A stretch of DNA of 64,000 bases from Anopheles merus. Lineage: Eukaryota > Arthropoda > Insecta > Diptera > Culicidae. The position numbers and the translations under genes are program-made. This document shows positions 1 through 12,107 of this stretch, one piece after another; position 1 is the stretch's first letter; each line of letters starts with the position of its first letter. The notes below the pieces were generated by a model. The model did not search any database. It saw nothing but the letters and a program-made list of their open reading frames with translations, and was not told where the DNA came from. The stretch is taken from the NCBI RefSeq assembly GCF_017562075.2, contig NC_054081.1, positions 18,341,634 through 18,405,633 on the forward strand. Direction: 5' to 3'.

Positions 1-2051
1 AGCCTTCTTTAGGTATAGTTGCAGCTTAGAACATTTTACTTCTGCAAAACGCTCAGAAAACGGATGAAATGAGATGTCAGCGCAAACACGTGTTACTTTT
101 GATAGGCTGATACAAACGATCTCAAGCTTTCCATGGGGCAGCCTACCAAGATCAGCCTAGGGCGGTCCCGTGTTACAGTCGTCAACTCGAACGACTCAAT
201 AACATGCCCGTCATGGGTTCAAGCCCAGAATGGACCGTCCCCCCGTAGCAAGGATTGACTATCTGGCTACGTGGTAATGAATTAAGTCGAGAAAGCCTGT
301 ATAAGGCCGGCATGTTCACGTTACGCCAAATAGAAGAAGAAGAAGAAGACCAAGATCAATATGATTAGATAAATTACAGGTGGGCTTATGATTATGTTTT
401 TGATCGACATAATGAATGAGGATTTCTGTGGATATTGGCAGGAAGGGAGTAACGTTTACGAAGGACTTAAATGGCACCTTGCACTCCCCGACTGTCAAAT
501 TCAGATTTATTTATTTATTTATTTTTCTGTAAATTCTGACTTCCAGCTGACTATTCTGTATAGGATTAACTAACGTAGTTAGTCATGATCAGTTTTTGTT
601 CATGATGATCTTTTGGAAATAACAGAAGCATATGGCATATTGAAAATAATCTGATTAATTTTTTACTTCATATTACATCAAAATTTTAACTGTTGTAACG
701 TAACTGTTATCACAAAAGGAAATGAAAAGAACTGCAAACGATCTGATTTTTGTATCATATAATATCATATAAAAACTAGGTTGCGACCCGTGCTTCGGTT
801 AGGGCAACCCAGGGTCCACACATATATTTCTCTGCTATGAGTCACCCAATGCTATGGAAAGGCTAGCCAAGTGTTGCAGATTATTGCAACGTTTCTTCAC
901 CCCAACTGAACAGTTTATTACTCACATTCACACATTCATCCATAATACTTTAGCGCGCACACATACACCCACAAATACACGCTTTGACTCATCTCATAGT
1001 TCGGATTAAGCAATCCACTTTATATTCCTCAACCGTCGTTAAAACTCGTAACACTTACTGTACCGCGCCTTTCTTAAGCCTTTCTGGATCACGGGGAAAT
1101 TGCAATGTTCATTTGAATTTTAGCGATTAATTTGATTCTATCTTCAGCTTATATTCACTAAAAAAACCCACTCTTTTTCTCTCACCACTGCATACTAATC
1201 GTTTACTCGTGACCAAAACAAAAAAAAAACAAACAAACAAACAAATCCTAAATCATCTCTCAATCATCTATCGCAAAATCACAAAATTAAATCTAATCGT
1301 ATCTGAAATAAAAAAAAAGGAAGTTGAAGCTACCAGCACGTTACCAGTAAGTATTAAAGTGACGTTTAGCCTCCCATTTCCTTCCCTTTTTTCCGTTACA
1401 CTATTTTGGAACCAAATAGGAGGAGAAATATCATTATCGTCTCCATTTGTCGCTCATTTCATTTAGTGCTTGGTTTTTCTTAACTTCAATTTAGTAACTG
1501 TTCGTGTTTTGGCTTCCCCGTTTTTGGCTATCGAGATGATGGTTTGGTTACTTGTTACTTCCTTATAATTGTTTGCCCTGTTTTACTACACAATCCGACC
1601 TCAAATGTTTTGCTCTTTCTATCTCTCTCTCTGTGTTTAGTGTGTTTGATGAGTGAATGTTTTATGTCTCTTACCTTGTTTACTGTTCCATTGCAACTAC
1701 ATGATGCCTCCCAAAACGGATTTGCTTATTGGTTATCACCCCGTTCAGTTCGTATCTGTCAGTTGTTTTGCTCGCTTCCCAGTTAGCTGATTCCAGCTGT
1801 CGTGCTGTTTTTGGTTCCGTCTAACAGACAGCTTGTGCAGTTTTGCTATGTTTGATTTTCTTGTTCAAGCTAATAGAGTTTCCCTAACACACGGACCTGT
1901 TGTTTTGATTAACCGGAATGTGCTTGAATGTGCGTCTCGGACGAATCCGTCGTTAGGACGCACGCCTGTCTGGCAAACTGGAAAAAGGAAAGACCTTGCC
2001 TCACTAACTCTTCTTCTTCCTCAAACCCCCCGCCAAACCACTCTCCCGCAG
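1..2051 (+). other. Non-coding DNA upstream of the first visible Arp2 exon (probable intron)
   Basis: The first visible Arp2 exon begins at 2052 after a pyrimidine-rich tract and an AG acceptor, and it starts in phase 0 about 52 residues into the protein. The preceding exon, which should carry the conserved N-terminal nucleotide-binding segment, is not seen here. This stretch is therefore most likely an intron whose upstream exon lies outside the window. It holds a SINE-like element near 160-350, A- and T-rich DNA, and no other coding signal I can support. Confidence 0.6.
160..350 (+). mobile_element. tRNA-related SINE (SINE200-like)
   Basis: The segment contains a polymerase III B-box-like core (GGGTTCAAGCC at 215-225) and ends in a short AGAAGAAGAAG tail near 331-349. 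This arrangement resembles what I remember of Anopheles SINE200. Related pieces occur at about 19610-19790 and, reversed, at about 35565-35795, which supports its being a dispersed repeat. The 5' boundary is approximate and no target-site duplication was identified. Confidence 0.6.
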
Positions 2052-3286
2052 GACCTGATGGTGGGTGATGAGGCGTCCCAGCTGCGCTCCCTGCTCGAGG
2101 TGTCCTACCCGATGGAGAACGGCGTGGTGCGCAACTGGGAGGACATGTGCCACGTGTGGGACTACACGTTCGGTCCTAAGAAGATGAACATCGAGCCGTC
2201 GAACACAAAGATTCTGCTGACCGAGCCGCCCATGAATCCGACCAAAAACCGGGAAAAGATGATCGAGGTAATGTTCGAGAAGTACGGGTTCGATTCGGCG
2301 TACATCGCGATCCAGGCGGTGCTGACGCTCTACGCGCAGGGGCTGATCAGTGGCGTGGTGATCGATTCGGGCGACGGTGTCACGCACATCTGCCCGGTGT
2401 ACGAGGAGTTCGCGCTGCCGCACCTGACCCGTCGGCTGGATATTGCCGGGCGGGATATTACGCGCTACCTGATCAAGCTGCTACTGCTGCGCGGGTATGC
2501 CTTCAACCATTCCGCCGACTTTGAGACGGTGCGGATGATGAAGGAGAAGCTATGCTACATCGGGTACGACATCGAGATGGAGCAGCGGCTAGCGCTGGAG
2601 ACGACCGTGCTGGTAGAGTCGTACACGGTAAGGCTGCACGCGTAATATTTCGTGCGCGAAAGCTATCAGAGGTTCGTGCAACTTAAAACGTTTCCTCTTC
2701 GACATTGTGTCTTTTGTCCTCCCCCGGCAGCTACCGGACGGGCGTATGATTAAGGTCGGCGGCGAGCGGTTCGAGGCACCGGAAGCCCTCTTCCAGCCGC
2801 ACTTGATCAACGTAGAAGGGCAGGGCATTGCGGAGCTGGTCTTCTCCACCATCCAGGCGGCCGATATCGACATGCGGTCGGAGCTGTACAAGCACATCGT
2901 GCTGTCGGGTGGGTCCACGATGTACCCGGGACTGCCGTCGCGGCTCGAGCGCGAAATCAAGCAGCTCTACCTAGAGCGCGTGCTGAAGAACGACATCGAC
3001 AAGCTGTCCAAGTTTAAGATCCGCATCGAGGATCCACCCCGGCGAAAGGATATGGTTTTCATCGGTGCGTATACCAAAAATTGGGCCAATGTGTGTGGCT
3101 CATTATTAGCAAAAACCAGCTGTAAAAATGTGTTGTTCTTCTCTTTTGCGACCCTTAAAAAAACCAGGTGGTGCTGTGCTTGCGGAAGTTACCAAGGATC
3201 GTGATGCATTCTGGATGTCCAAAGCCGAATACCAGGAGCAGGGACTGAACGTGCTGAAGAAGCTTAGCACCAGAACCAGCAACTAG
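2052..3286 (+). CDS. Arp2: Actin-related protein 2 (Arp2), 3' part of gene
   Basis: Arp2 is one of the two actin-like subunits of the Arp2/3 complex, which nucleates branched actin filaments. Three exons are visible: 2052-2627, 2731-3064 and 3168-3286. They are joined by two 103-bp introns with GT-AG ends and give 342 residues ending in a TAG stop. The sequence starts in the DLMVGDEASQLRS region and includes the actin-family phosphate-binding segment (DSGDGVTHICP), the Arp2-typical LVESYTLPDGRMIKVGGERF, and the near-C-terminal IVLSGGSTMYPGLPSRLERE. Family members are about 390-400 residues, so roughly the first 52 residues lie upstream of the window. Reading through the introns gives stops. 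Conservation is very high and I see no lesion. The gene converges on the Peritrophin-A-like gene, with about 1.7 kb between the two stops. Confidence 0.95.
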
Positions 3287-4989
3287 ATGCGTCAAGCTAG
3301 CCGCACGCACATACGCTAGTTGGGGACAATCGCGGCGGGAACGACGAGCATTCGAAAGCAGATGGCGCCATTCAGTACACACCCACACATACACACATAA
3401 TCCTACAGTCTGCTCAAAACGTTCCGCATTCCCGCGATTGGGATAGGTTATGAAATTACGCGCATCCTGTATTGCGAGTCACAGGTTCGCGAGTTGTGAA
3501 TTCCAATTTAGTGTAATTTCTCGTACTGCCGGGAGCCGTCCTCCAGCCGCCGCACGCGCAGTACAGGCAACATTGTGCCGCCACAGACAGTGTCTAAAGA
3601 GCAGTTTAGTAGGGCTTTATCTTTTTTTAATCGTTTTTTTTTTCTTTTCTGTTGTGTATTGTGTATATGTGCATTTCGAATTTTCCTGTAGCGTGCATCG
3701 GCCCGTCCCCGCGGCATCGATTGTGTATTAGAATTTACAGGGTGCGGGTAGATCCACGCTACACGTGTCCAATCGTGAATTCCAGCTAGGTTAAACAGCA
3801 AAGCGAACGGGGTTAAAGTTGTATTGTCAGTATAGTTTATGAAGGGCGCTGCATTTTTCTTTTTATATGGATTTATTGTGTTTTAATCGCATTTCTGTTT
3901 ATAAACTCTCGTTATGCATCTATTTCTTTCCCGATGAAGAAAAGCAACAAAAAAAAAAAAAAAAGAATGAACACTCTTAATTACGCGGACCATTTAAAAT
4001 GTGTGTAATGTGTAAACAGGGGGTTCTTTTTTTATTTATTCAAAAACAATTGTTTATACGCTCAAAATTCTGCATGTATAATTTTGAATGCTTTTTTCAC
4101 GTTCTGAGTTATGCTTTCTTGTTGAGAGTGTTTCAGTGCCTTTTCTTTCCTTTGTCCCTGGGTGTTCTTTTATTATCCGTTTTCAGTCCCACTTCCTTCT
4201 GTCGCACGATGGAGGCAAATGGTGGGGAAAACTAAACACAAACGAAACCAAAATGAAGTAGTGCGAGCGCGTGAACAACGGCAAGCTATGATTTGGTACG
4301 GTGCGGTAGTAGTAGTAGAGCCCGGCGTGAAGAGTAACAAAAGATAACGAACACACGGTTAGATAACGAATGAGGTGTGCACCGCGATCCATCTGTGTGT
4401 GTGTGCAGTGGTGTGAGTAGGAAAGACATACGTCTCTGCCAAAAAGAAGAAACGGAAAACGGTGATATAAATGGGGGGAAGTAACTAAGTTGAACCGTGT
4501 GTATGTGCCGCGGTTACTGAGTTAGTTGAACGAAGTTACGCTAATCCAACGCTGATAAAAAACACACGAACAAATGAGTAAAAGAAAGGGAAACCCCAGG
4601 GCTAGGCACGACAGAAAAGGCATTTTTAAGCTGCACCACACCCGCCTGAGACAAGGTGCGCGGTGGAAGAGAGGGCGAAGTAGTGCGACATCCAAAAGAA
4701 AAGGAAAGTAATGAAACAAAACAACCGTATTAATGCTGTAGACTAATAAAAGTTACGAGAGGATAGAACATGGCAAACTTGTACGAAGGAGTGGAATGTT
4801 TAACAACGATAACGAAAAGAAATAACAAACAGGCGCGAAGCAGTGGTACCTCCTCCAGCAGGATGTTGCATGGTTGGCGCCAATCCTTACGCGCAGTAAC
4901 GGGAGTTGGGAACGTGTATGGCTCAGTGTGTTGTGTGTGTGTTGAGTATGATGGGAGGCGCTGGAGGCTACGACGCGACGTCACGGACC
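3287..4989. other. Convergent intergenic region between Arp2 and the Peritrophin-A-like gene
   Basis: This should hold the two 3' untranslated regions. An A-run lies near 3948-3964, and AATAAA-like motifs occur on both strands (for example AATAAA around 4744 on + and its complement near 4028-4035). I cannot tell which are used. No other gene is supportable. Confidence 0.5.
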
Positions 4990-7900
4990 TTAGTGGCGGC
5001 AGGCATGCGGCACATCCTCCGGGTTTTCGCAGGTGAGCGACTCCTCGTTGAACACCTTGCCCTCGCCGCAAGTGATCAGGCGCGGATGGCCGTCGACGCA
5101 GGTGATCAGCCGGTGGCAGTCGCCGGGCACTGGGTAGCGCGGGTACGGCCAGAAGCGGGCCGCGACCGTGCCGGACGGCACGGACTGCGGGCACTTGAAG
5201 CCGATCACCGCCTCCGGGTTGCACGAGTCGAGCAGCTGATCGGGCCAGTTGCAGCCGTGGATGCGGTGATCGTACACCAGGCCCGGTTCGCACAGCTCCT
5301 GGTGCACCTCGCCGAACGCGCACTTGTGGTAGCTGGTGGAGCATTCGGCCGCATCTGGATAGACGCCGAACAGGTACTCGCAGCCGGGCGTCGACAGGGG
5401 CGTCTGGTCCGTGGCGAACTTGCGGTTACCGCAGTCGACCGCCCAGTTGTAGTTGCAGTGGTTGTGGACCGCACCCTTGCCGTCGAACAGCAGCCCGTTC
5501 TCGCACGTCTCGAGCGTGAGCGTACCGTTGGTGCAGAGGAAGAACTGGTCGCAGTGGTCCGGGTGCAGGTACGCCTGCTCGCCGTACGGTTCCGGACAGC
5601 TGGGGGCTGCCGCGGCCGATGCTGGAAACAGAGTGGAAACAGAAAAGGGGGACCAATCAGGTAAGTCATCACATCATCATTTCATTTGGTTCATATTTGC
5701 AACATATTCGCACGATCCTCTGTCAATTGGGCACGACATACGTTTTATACACACAATGATCGTCTTTTATCCTGATTCAGGTTGTTTAACCATTTTTACT
5801 CTCTCTCCTTGATTATTGAGACACCTCTCTTAACTCTTTCCGTCACCGTCTTCTTTCTTCTAATTTATCTAATTCCTCTTCTTAAATTCTTTTTTCTCTC
5901 TTCTTCTTTTTTCCTAAGTTTACGAGAGTCTCTTTGTGCTCTATCTGTTATCTTTTCATATGTTGGATCACAATATAATTTAGTTTTGGTTATATTAAGA
6001 ATTAGTTTTAAATATTCGCTATTTAGCCTTGATGACAAATATTGATTTAAAATGAAATAAATGAAATGAAATGAATACAGGGTTCTCGTATCGATCTATT
6101 AGATATCAATACAATTGAACCATAACATTCTGGACAACGCCCAAAAAATCGTGGGAATACACCCAAAAAATATGGGAAGCAACCAAAAAATTATGGGAAT
6201 CGACCAATAAATCGTGAGAAACCCTGTAATTAAGCATCAAATAAGATGATCTGGAATTCCAAGTAGTGGTTGGAGCTCGGAATCCGACCTACTCGATTCT
6301 GATTCCGTGTTAGGAATCAATTCCGGAGCCGATTCCGATACTTTAGTCGATTCTGATTCCGGAGTCAATTCCGGAGGCGATTCCGAAACCTATTCCGTCT
6401 CCAGAGCCGATTTCGATTCCGGAACCGATTCTGATTCTGGATTCCGGAGGCAATTCCGAAACCTATTCCGTTTCCGGAGTCGATTCCAGACCCGATTCCG
6501 GAAACTGACCTACTAGGACATACTATCCAGAATGGATTCCAGAAAACTTTGGAATTAGCCAAAGACGATTCTGACGAAAACTTAATTTTTCTCATCACTT
6601 GTTCCAAGGATCATCAAATCTTTAAGAAGATTACAAAAAAACCGTAGTTTAAGGAATGGTATGACATGAGATCCTTGTCACTTGTCGCCTAGGCTCCTGG
6701 AGAAAATTTGGAGAAGCAAATACTGTACAAGCACGCAGCGTGCACTAGTTGGCCGAACATGATCCACCACTGACTAAAGGTGAATGCCTCCAGCTGCCAG
6801 CTTAATGTGTCCATAAATCTCAGCCAATTGCCTCTCTGCTCTGCTTTCTACTGCGGGACCTGTATCATTCCTGCGTAACAGGTACGTTACTGCTGCAACG
6901 TGGCGAATGGCAATCCCCAGCCGGTTGACAACCGAACGTGTGCTACCCGCTGTTATCGGTAACAGGGTTCTGATATCTCTGGGCAACCTCGAACGATTTG
7001 TCCTTTCACGAGCTACGTGCTAGACATTACCGCTTGGGCAAAGTGGTGCGCGCAGAACGGCAGCAGATTAATGACTGTTGCTTACCGAACACACACACAC
7101 ACAAAAACTTGTTTGCAAAAACAACGGACCTGCCCAAATTTGCTACTTTAGCGGGGCCGTTGCACTTACTGGTCGTCACAAGTGGCTCCAAGGACTTTAA
7201 TCTTTTGTTTTTTTCGCTACTTCTGGTTCGCCCGTTGGACGTACTTTCTAGTTTTGCTCCCAATCATGGCATGGTGAAAGGATTGCGAAATAATGGTGTT
7301 CCTTGATGTTGCTTCCTGTTGCTAAGGCTGACTGAATTCGGCAATCCTGTTCAACCAGAACTCACCGTCAGCTCCAATACTGGAGCAGGGCGCGTGGGTG
7401 AAAAGTGTAAAGCCTCGGGCGGCACGGAAACAACCAGTGCGCACCAGTTACGCCATCGGAAAGCCGGTCCGGGCATTCGCTAGCATTCGCTACATCATTC
7501 CAAACCGTCAAGTGGTAGGCTCCGCATGGAGGGGGGGATAGATGATTGGGTCTTTTGAAAAATGTTAATAGCCGAAAATCGAAAGTTCAATCCACGTCAG
7601 CCTAGCTTGGCTATAGCCTGATGGAGAAGGTGGAGAGAAATCTACGAAAACATGTAAAAAAATGCGTCAAACAAAAGGACACCGTACGCTGCCCCGAAGT
7701 AACAATTTTGGCCTCTAGTGAGTGACGTTTGCAGGCAGGTTATTACCGTGCTTGACCACCGCTTGCGCGGTCGCGGCCAACGGTCAACGATCGAAAGTAG
7801 TCGGCTGGCTTGCTGCGGCTGCTGCTACTGTTGGAGTGCAGCACCGAATCGTGCCCGAGCGACATTGTATGACCGTCGCACCCGTGTCGCACCCGGCAAA

Positions 7901-8648
7901 CGAAAGCGGCGGCTACGAAGCGTGGTGGGTAGGGGGAAACAGTGTGAGGCGGACTGCCGGGGACGTGGGGCCGACGGTCGATTGCACAATTTTAATTGCA
8001 AAGCAATCACGCTGTAACACGCGAGCCGGCGGGTGGCCCGGGTTAGGCAGGGAGACAACGTGGTAGTAGTAGTAGTAGTAGTAGTAGTGGAAGTATGACA
8101 CTCGCCTTTTCATTTGTTTTTTTTTTGTAGAGAAGCAACAACAACAACACCAAAAAGGTCCATAAGAAAACGAAGATGTAAGATGTGACAGGGAATTCTC
8201 TTACGCCAAACAAGGACTGTCAAAGGGACCGGTTGCTTAAAAAAGGCCCCGGAACGGAAACGGCCCGTGGTTGTTGGGCGAAAAGGGAAGGGAAAGTACA
8301 CTGGTAGCTGGGTGGCAGCAGCAGCAACAACAAAAACAGCACCACCACTTTGCGTCAATTGTCGCGCGTGCGTTCACGCGCTCTACAAAACAAAGGACTC
8401 CCACTGTAGATGTTAAGCGACGAACCTCACGTGTGCATCGAGGGAAGATTGAAATGCTTTGTTTTTAAATTACAAAAATAATATCCAAAACGCATCTACT
8501 CACACACAGCGCACTGTTCAGAATGTTCTAGTGTCTAGACATACAAAAAAATGGCAATCCAGCAATCTACTACTTATTCTGCTGTACACTTACCCTGTGC
8601 GACCAGGGCCAGGCCGATTAATCCGAATAGTGCGCCAAACTGCTTCAT
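4990..8648 (-). CDS. CPAP3-type chitin-binding protein, Peritrophin-A-like
   Basis: Two coding exons on the minus strand: 8648-8594, encoding a signal peptide that starts MKQFGALFGL, and 5621-4990. They are separated by a 2972-bp intron in phase 1. The protein is 228 residues. After cleavage near AQA/S it has three chitin-binding peritrophin-A (CBM14) modules, each with six spaced cysteines: roughly residues 28-85, 95-150 and 160-222. Family members are secreted and bind chitin through aromatic residues between the cysteines, in cuticle or other apical matrix. From memory the closest match is Drosophila Peritrophin-A (CG17058), which neighbours obst-A there as here. Unlike the other three genes of this cluster it lacks introns between domains, so it is an older relative and not a recent copy. 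An initiator-like TCAGTG lies about 24 bp upstream of the start codon on the minus strand (near 8671-8676). Confidence 0.88.
6137..6224. repeat. 22-bp minisatellite, about four degenerate units
   Basis: Four consecutive blocks share the core CCAAAAAATCGTGGGAAT with a few changes each. It is a short local tandem repeat inside the Peritrophin-A-like intron. Confidence 0.7.
6263..6515. repeat. Degenerate GATTCC/GGAGTC hexamer repeat
   Basis: Many variants of GATTCCGGAGTC follow one another, the same composition as the tract at 44562-45359. The left edge starts TAGTGGTTGG, which resembles the TAGTGATGGG end seen on the hAT-like elements at 36716, 37561 and 44562. No matching right end was found, so this may be a truncated relative. 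Confidence 0.6.
8063..8088. repeat. (GTA)n microsatellite
   Basis: About nine perfect GTA units within the Peritrophin-A-like intron. Confidence 0.9.
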
Positions 8649-8913
8649 GCTGGCTGGGCTGCTGTACACTCACTGACACTGCGGCTGGAACTCGCTCGCT
8701 GTACCGATCGCTCGAGAGCTCGAGATTTGATTGGTGTTAGATGGCTGGGGCGGGAGGGAGAAAGCGACAGACGGCAGCAACCAAAACCGGCCGTTTGATC
8801 GAGGAAGTGTCCGATCTATTTTTTTTTTCGCACGCAGACAAAACGGCGCAAGCACGGTCCGCTCACTATAGGTGTGTTTGTGTGGGTGTAGCAGGAGTGG
8901 GGTGTTTACGAGT

Positions 8914-8943
8914 ATGTGTGTGTGTGTGTGTGTGCGTGTGTGA
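8914..8943. repeat. (GT)n microsatellite
   Basis: GT run with one interruption, upstream of the Peritrophin-A-like gene. Confidence 0.9.
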
Positions 8944-10159
8944 AAAAGTAAAAGAGATAGAAACGGGTGTGTGAGAATAACAAACAAAAAAACAAAAACT
9001 TCGCGCCCAAACACTTGCGTATGGAGCAAAACTTTTAACGGAAAAAACTTGCAAACGCAACGGCTCTCGAGGGCTTAACGAACTTTCGAGGCAGCCGCCG
9101 AAAAAATCGTACCGGTGTGGCTCGAATCCGCTTAACGAATGGTGGACGGTCGGTGCGCAGTATCGCGATCAAGCCGCAGTGCCAACGCTTGATCAACACG
9201 CTGGTCCGACGTTCGAGCCCCCGTTTTCAACGTCACCAACGGTAGCAGCAGCAGCAGCTATCCCCCTCCAGCTCTGGATAGGCGGCTACATTCGCAAGCG
9301 CGGCACGAGAGAGGCAGACCCGAAACAAAATCGAATGCATGAAACAACTCCACACCTCGACAAACGCGCAATCGAGGTCCCTCGTGTGTGATTGCGTGTG
9401 TGTTTGTGTGTGTCGCACACCGAGCGAGCTCGGATTTTGTTCGCCAGGTCCAGCAGCCCCCGGCAGAGAGCGCACGATCGGTAGAGTTGGCACCAGCCGC
9501 CACTCCAAACCAACTCCAGGTGGTGGCGGTCGGTTTCGTTTCATTAGCTTTCGAGTCGTCGCCACCACCACCACCACCGTGCAGCCCTACGCAAATGCAT
9601 GGTGCAGTGCAGGGGAAGGGTTGTCCCGAGACTGCCGCAAGAGAATGTCCCGAGCGTGCGGGGAGGAAGGTGAAACCGACCGATGGTAATCGTGCACGCA
9701 GGTGACTGAGATAGACTGAGATACTGTGCGCCTGTGTGACCCAGGCTTAATCGCGGTGGAAGGGAGGGGATGACAATACGACATTCAGTCACTTCTGACT
9801 GTCGACACTCTCGGAGGGAAGCGTGCTTTACCTCCGCCTGCAACCAGGGGCTGCACGGTTGCCCCAAAGATAGATGCTGCTAGGGTCCAGTTTTACATTA
9901 ACATTTTAAGAGCTTTTTCACCCCCCTGAACAGTGTCTCCTGGTGCCGCACACGAATGCTGGCCAGCTTGACATTCTCCGTGGTTAGATTTTATTGCTAA
10001 AATATACGTACACATTCATCAGCATCCATGTCGATATTTGGTTGCTGGCATATTAAAGCAAACATCATTTCTATGAGAGGTAGGCCGGTTGGTTCAATAA
10101 AATAAAATTCAGTGAGCAAGAAATAAAATCATATAGGAAGGAAGCGCACGCGCAACTTT

Positions 10160-10262
10160 TGAAGCAAATTGTACTGATTTGGCATTTGGTCTGTCAAATT
10201 TAGAAGACCGCGTATCTCCGTATCCGCGTAAGTCGAGAACTGCGTAACTCGGGAACAGACTG
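10160..10262 (-). mobile_element. Truncated pogo/Tigger-like MITE remnant
   Basis: The sequence ends ACTCGGGAACAGACTGTA, the reverse complement of a CAGTCTGTTCCCGAGT end followed by TA. Internally it shares, reversed, the segment containing CAAATTGTACTGATTTG and AAATTTAGAA with the intact element at 53917-54281. Only one end is visible. Confidence 0.55.
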
Positions 10263-10310
10263 TATAATTTTGGAAAAGTCGTCCCGTAGGATAAGGTTTG
10301 ACTGACGTTA

Positions 10311-10591
10311 CAGTCTGTTCCCAGAGTTACGCGGATTCCGTAATTTGCGTAACGGTTAGATGTTCTTGATTGTGAAATAACTTTTTGCCAAATTTTTTTA
10401 CCCTCTGTAAAGCCAGAAATATTCTAAATAGGATTCCTAGCCGAACCTAAACTAATAATACAAACAGTATAGTATATAGAAGTACTAAATCTAATTAAAA
10501 ATACCCAATGTATTTAAGCTGACAAACGTGACATTTGACTAACGCGGGTGCATCGGGATCGCTTGAACCGCGTAGCTCGGGAGAAAGACTG
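10311..10591. mobile_element. Pogo/Tigger-like MITE with TA target site
   Basis: 281-bp element with imperfect terminal inverted repeats: left CAGTCTGTTCCCAGAGTTAC, right (complemented) CAGTCTTTCTCCCGAGCTAC. It is flanked by TA on both sides (10309-10310 and 10592-10593). There is no coding capacity. The ends resemble those of the elements at 37014, 39351 and 53917. Tigger/pogo affiliation is inferred from the CAG start, the CTCGGAG/CCCGAG motif and the TA target. Confidence 0.7.
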
Positions 10592-11973
10592 TATTTGTTC
10601 TTGTTTATGGGTTTTGTGCACTAAGCAAATCCACTTAGCAAACGAGCCCACCTGGCATTCGTGGCGAGGCTAGTGTATGCTCTAGTGAGCGAACTACTCC
10701 AAAGCATCTCCCATGTCACCATTCGTCTCTAGAGTGGTGTAACTAATTGAATGAACGATTCTAACGACTGTCCAGCTCCCAGCATGTAGATGACTCATTG
10801 TGATCTGTAGGAAGGTGATAAAATGTTTGCCAAACCTCCCAGCCCCCATCCCCTTCCCCTCCTCCCAAACAGCTACCGTCCGTTGGGAAATGTTCGATCG
10901 AAGGCCGCACTAATGGTAACGACGTAACACATTCACCCAATCGCCACGGGTGAACGGAAATCGAAAGTGAAATAATGTGTTCTCGACGCCCCACTCTCGC
11001 CATGCTACTTCAGAGCGCGCGCGCGTGTGTGTGCCTGTGCATATGTTTGGCAAGTTGCGTGCGCGCTTGCGTGAGTTCCCATTGCGTTTTTTTGGTTTGT
11101 TTTTTTTTGTTTCGTACTACGGGGCGTTTTGCATTAGCTAATCAAGCGTGCCGACCGAGACGCAAATGCGCTCGGGTTGCACCGCACAGCACTGTGTATT
11201 GACAACTTCGAAAGGTCTGCGCCTCGTTTGTGTCTGCGCCCTTTTGGATGGGCACTTGGAAGCCCAAGCGAACCCCGCTCGACATCGCTGCCTATTAGTG
11301 TACCTCATGTGAAGCGGGGAATGGATGGGGAGGGGATGGGGCGAAATAATGGACGCCCAGTTCGCGTAATGCCACGGTGCGTCAGAAAGAGGTTATGTCG
11401 GGGCCCGTCAGAGGCTTACTGGTCGATAAACAATACAAAAAAGAGGGACAGAGAAGAATAGAGCCAGGAGGAATGGTGTGGTCGGCGGTGTGTTGCATAA
11501 AGCAAATGTACAGATATCCGCAAATCTTGAAACGTCAGTTGGAGTATATCTTGCTTTGTCTTACATAGTAGCGTTCAATGTAAGGCTCTTTTTGTCACAA
11601 TTCAAAAACATGCACTACATAGAGCACGCCATTTTGATTCCCAAAAAAGTCATTCATATTAGAACGCACAGATAAATCGAAAGGTAGAACCCAAAACTCG
11701 TTATCAACACCACATCAGCAACACCCGTACGGCACCAATCCAAGGACAACTGCTAACGATTATCTGGAGGTGGAGCTGTAAAGGCATACCTAACCTAGAA
11801 CTCCTTCGATCGAGCTGTTGATCTTGATAGGAACGCAAAGAACAAAGCAACCACACAGACAAAAAAACACGGTTATATAGAGTTAAAACAAAAAACACGG
11901 CGTCAGTTTATTGTACGGGTTTTAAGTGCTAGGCTCTAACGCTTAGATCTCTTCTCCTCAAGCTTCGATGGGA

Positions 11974-12073
11974 TCACGCATCCCGATCCGTCTCGGAGCT
12001 GTTGTACCAATCCTCACTATACAATGAACAACAGAGATAGATAGAAAGAGAGAGAGAGAGTGAGAGAGAGAGG

Positions 12074-12107
<34 letters not shown>

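Larger units (their letters stand above)
5622..8593 (-). other. Long intron of the Peritrophin-A-like gene
   Basis: Flanked by a GTAAGT donor (8593 downward) and a TTTCCAG acceptor (to 5622). It contains a small 22-bp tandem repeat near 6137-6224, a degenerate GATTCC/GGAGTC hexamer tract near 6263-6515, a (GTA)n run at 8063-8088, and otherwise unique-looking sequence. No exon is supportable. Confidence 0.6.
8649..11973. other. Intergenic/upstream region of the Peritrophin-A-like gene
   Basis: Probable promoter and regulatory DNA for the minus-strand gene starting at 8648, plus the 3' flank of the next gene, which ends at 11974. It contains a (GT)n run at 8914-8943, several shorter CA/GT runs, and pogo-like MITE sequence at 10160-10262 and 10311-10591. 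The open frames here are low-complexity or antisense and are not convincing genes. Confidence 0.5.

Noticed and set aside
4906..5664. A 252-codon plus-strand frame
   Set aside because: Antisense to the Peritrophin-A-like exon, which carries the conserved six-cysteine modules; no family resemblance of its own.
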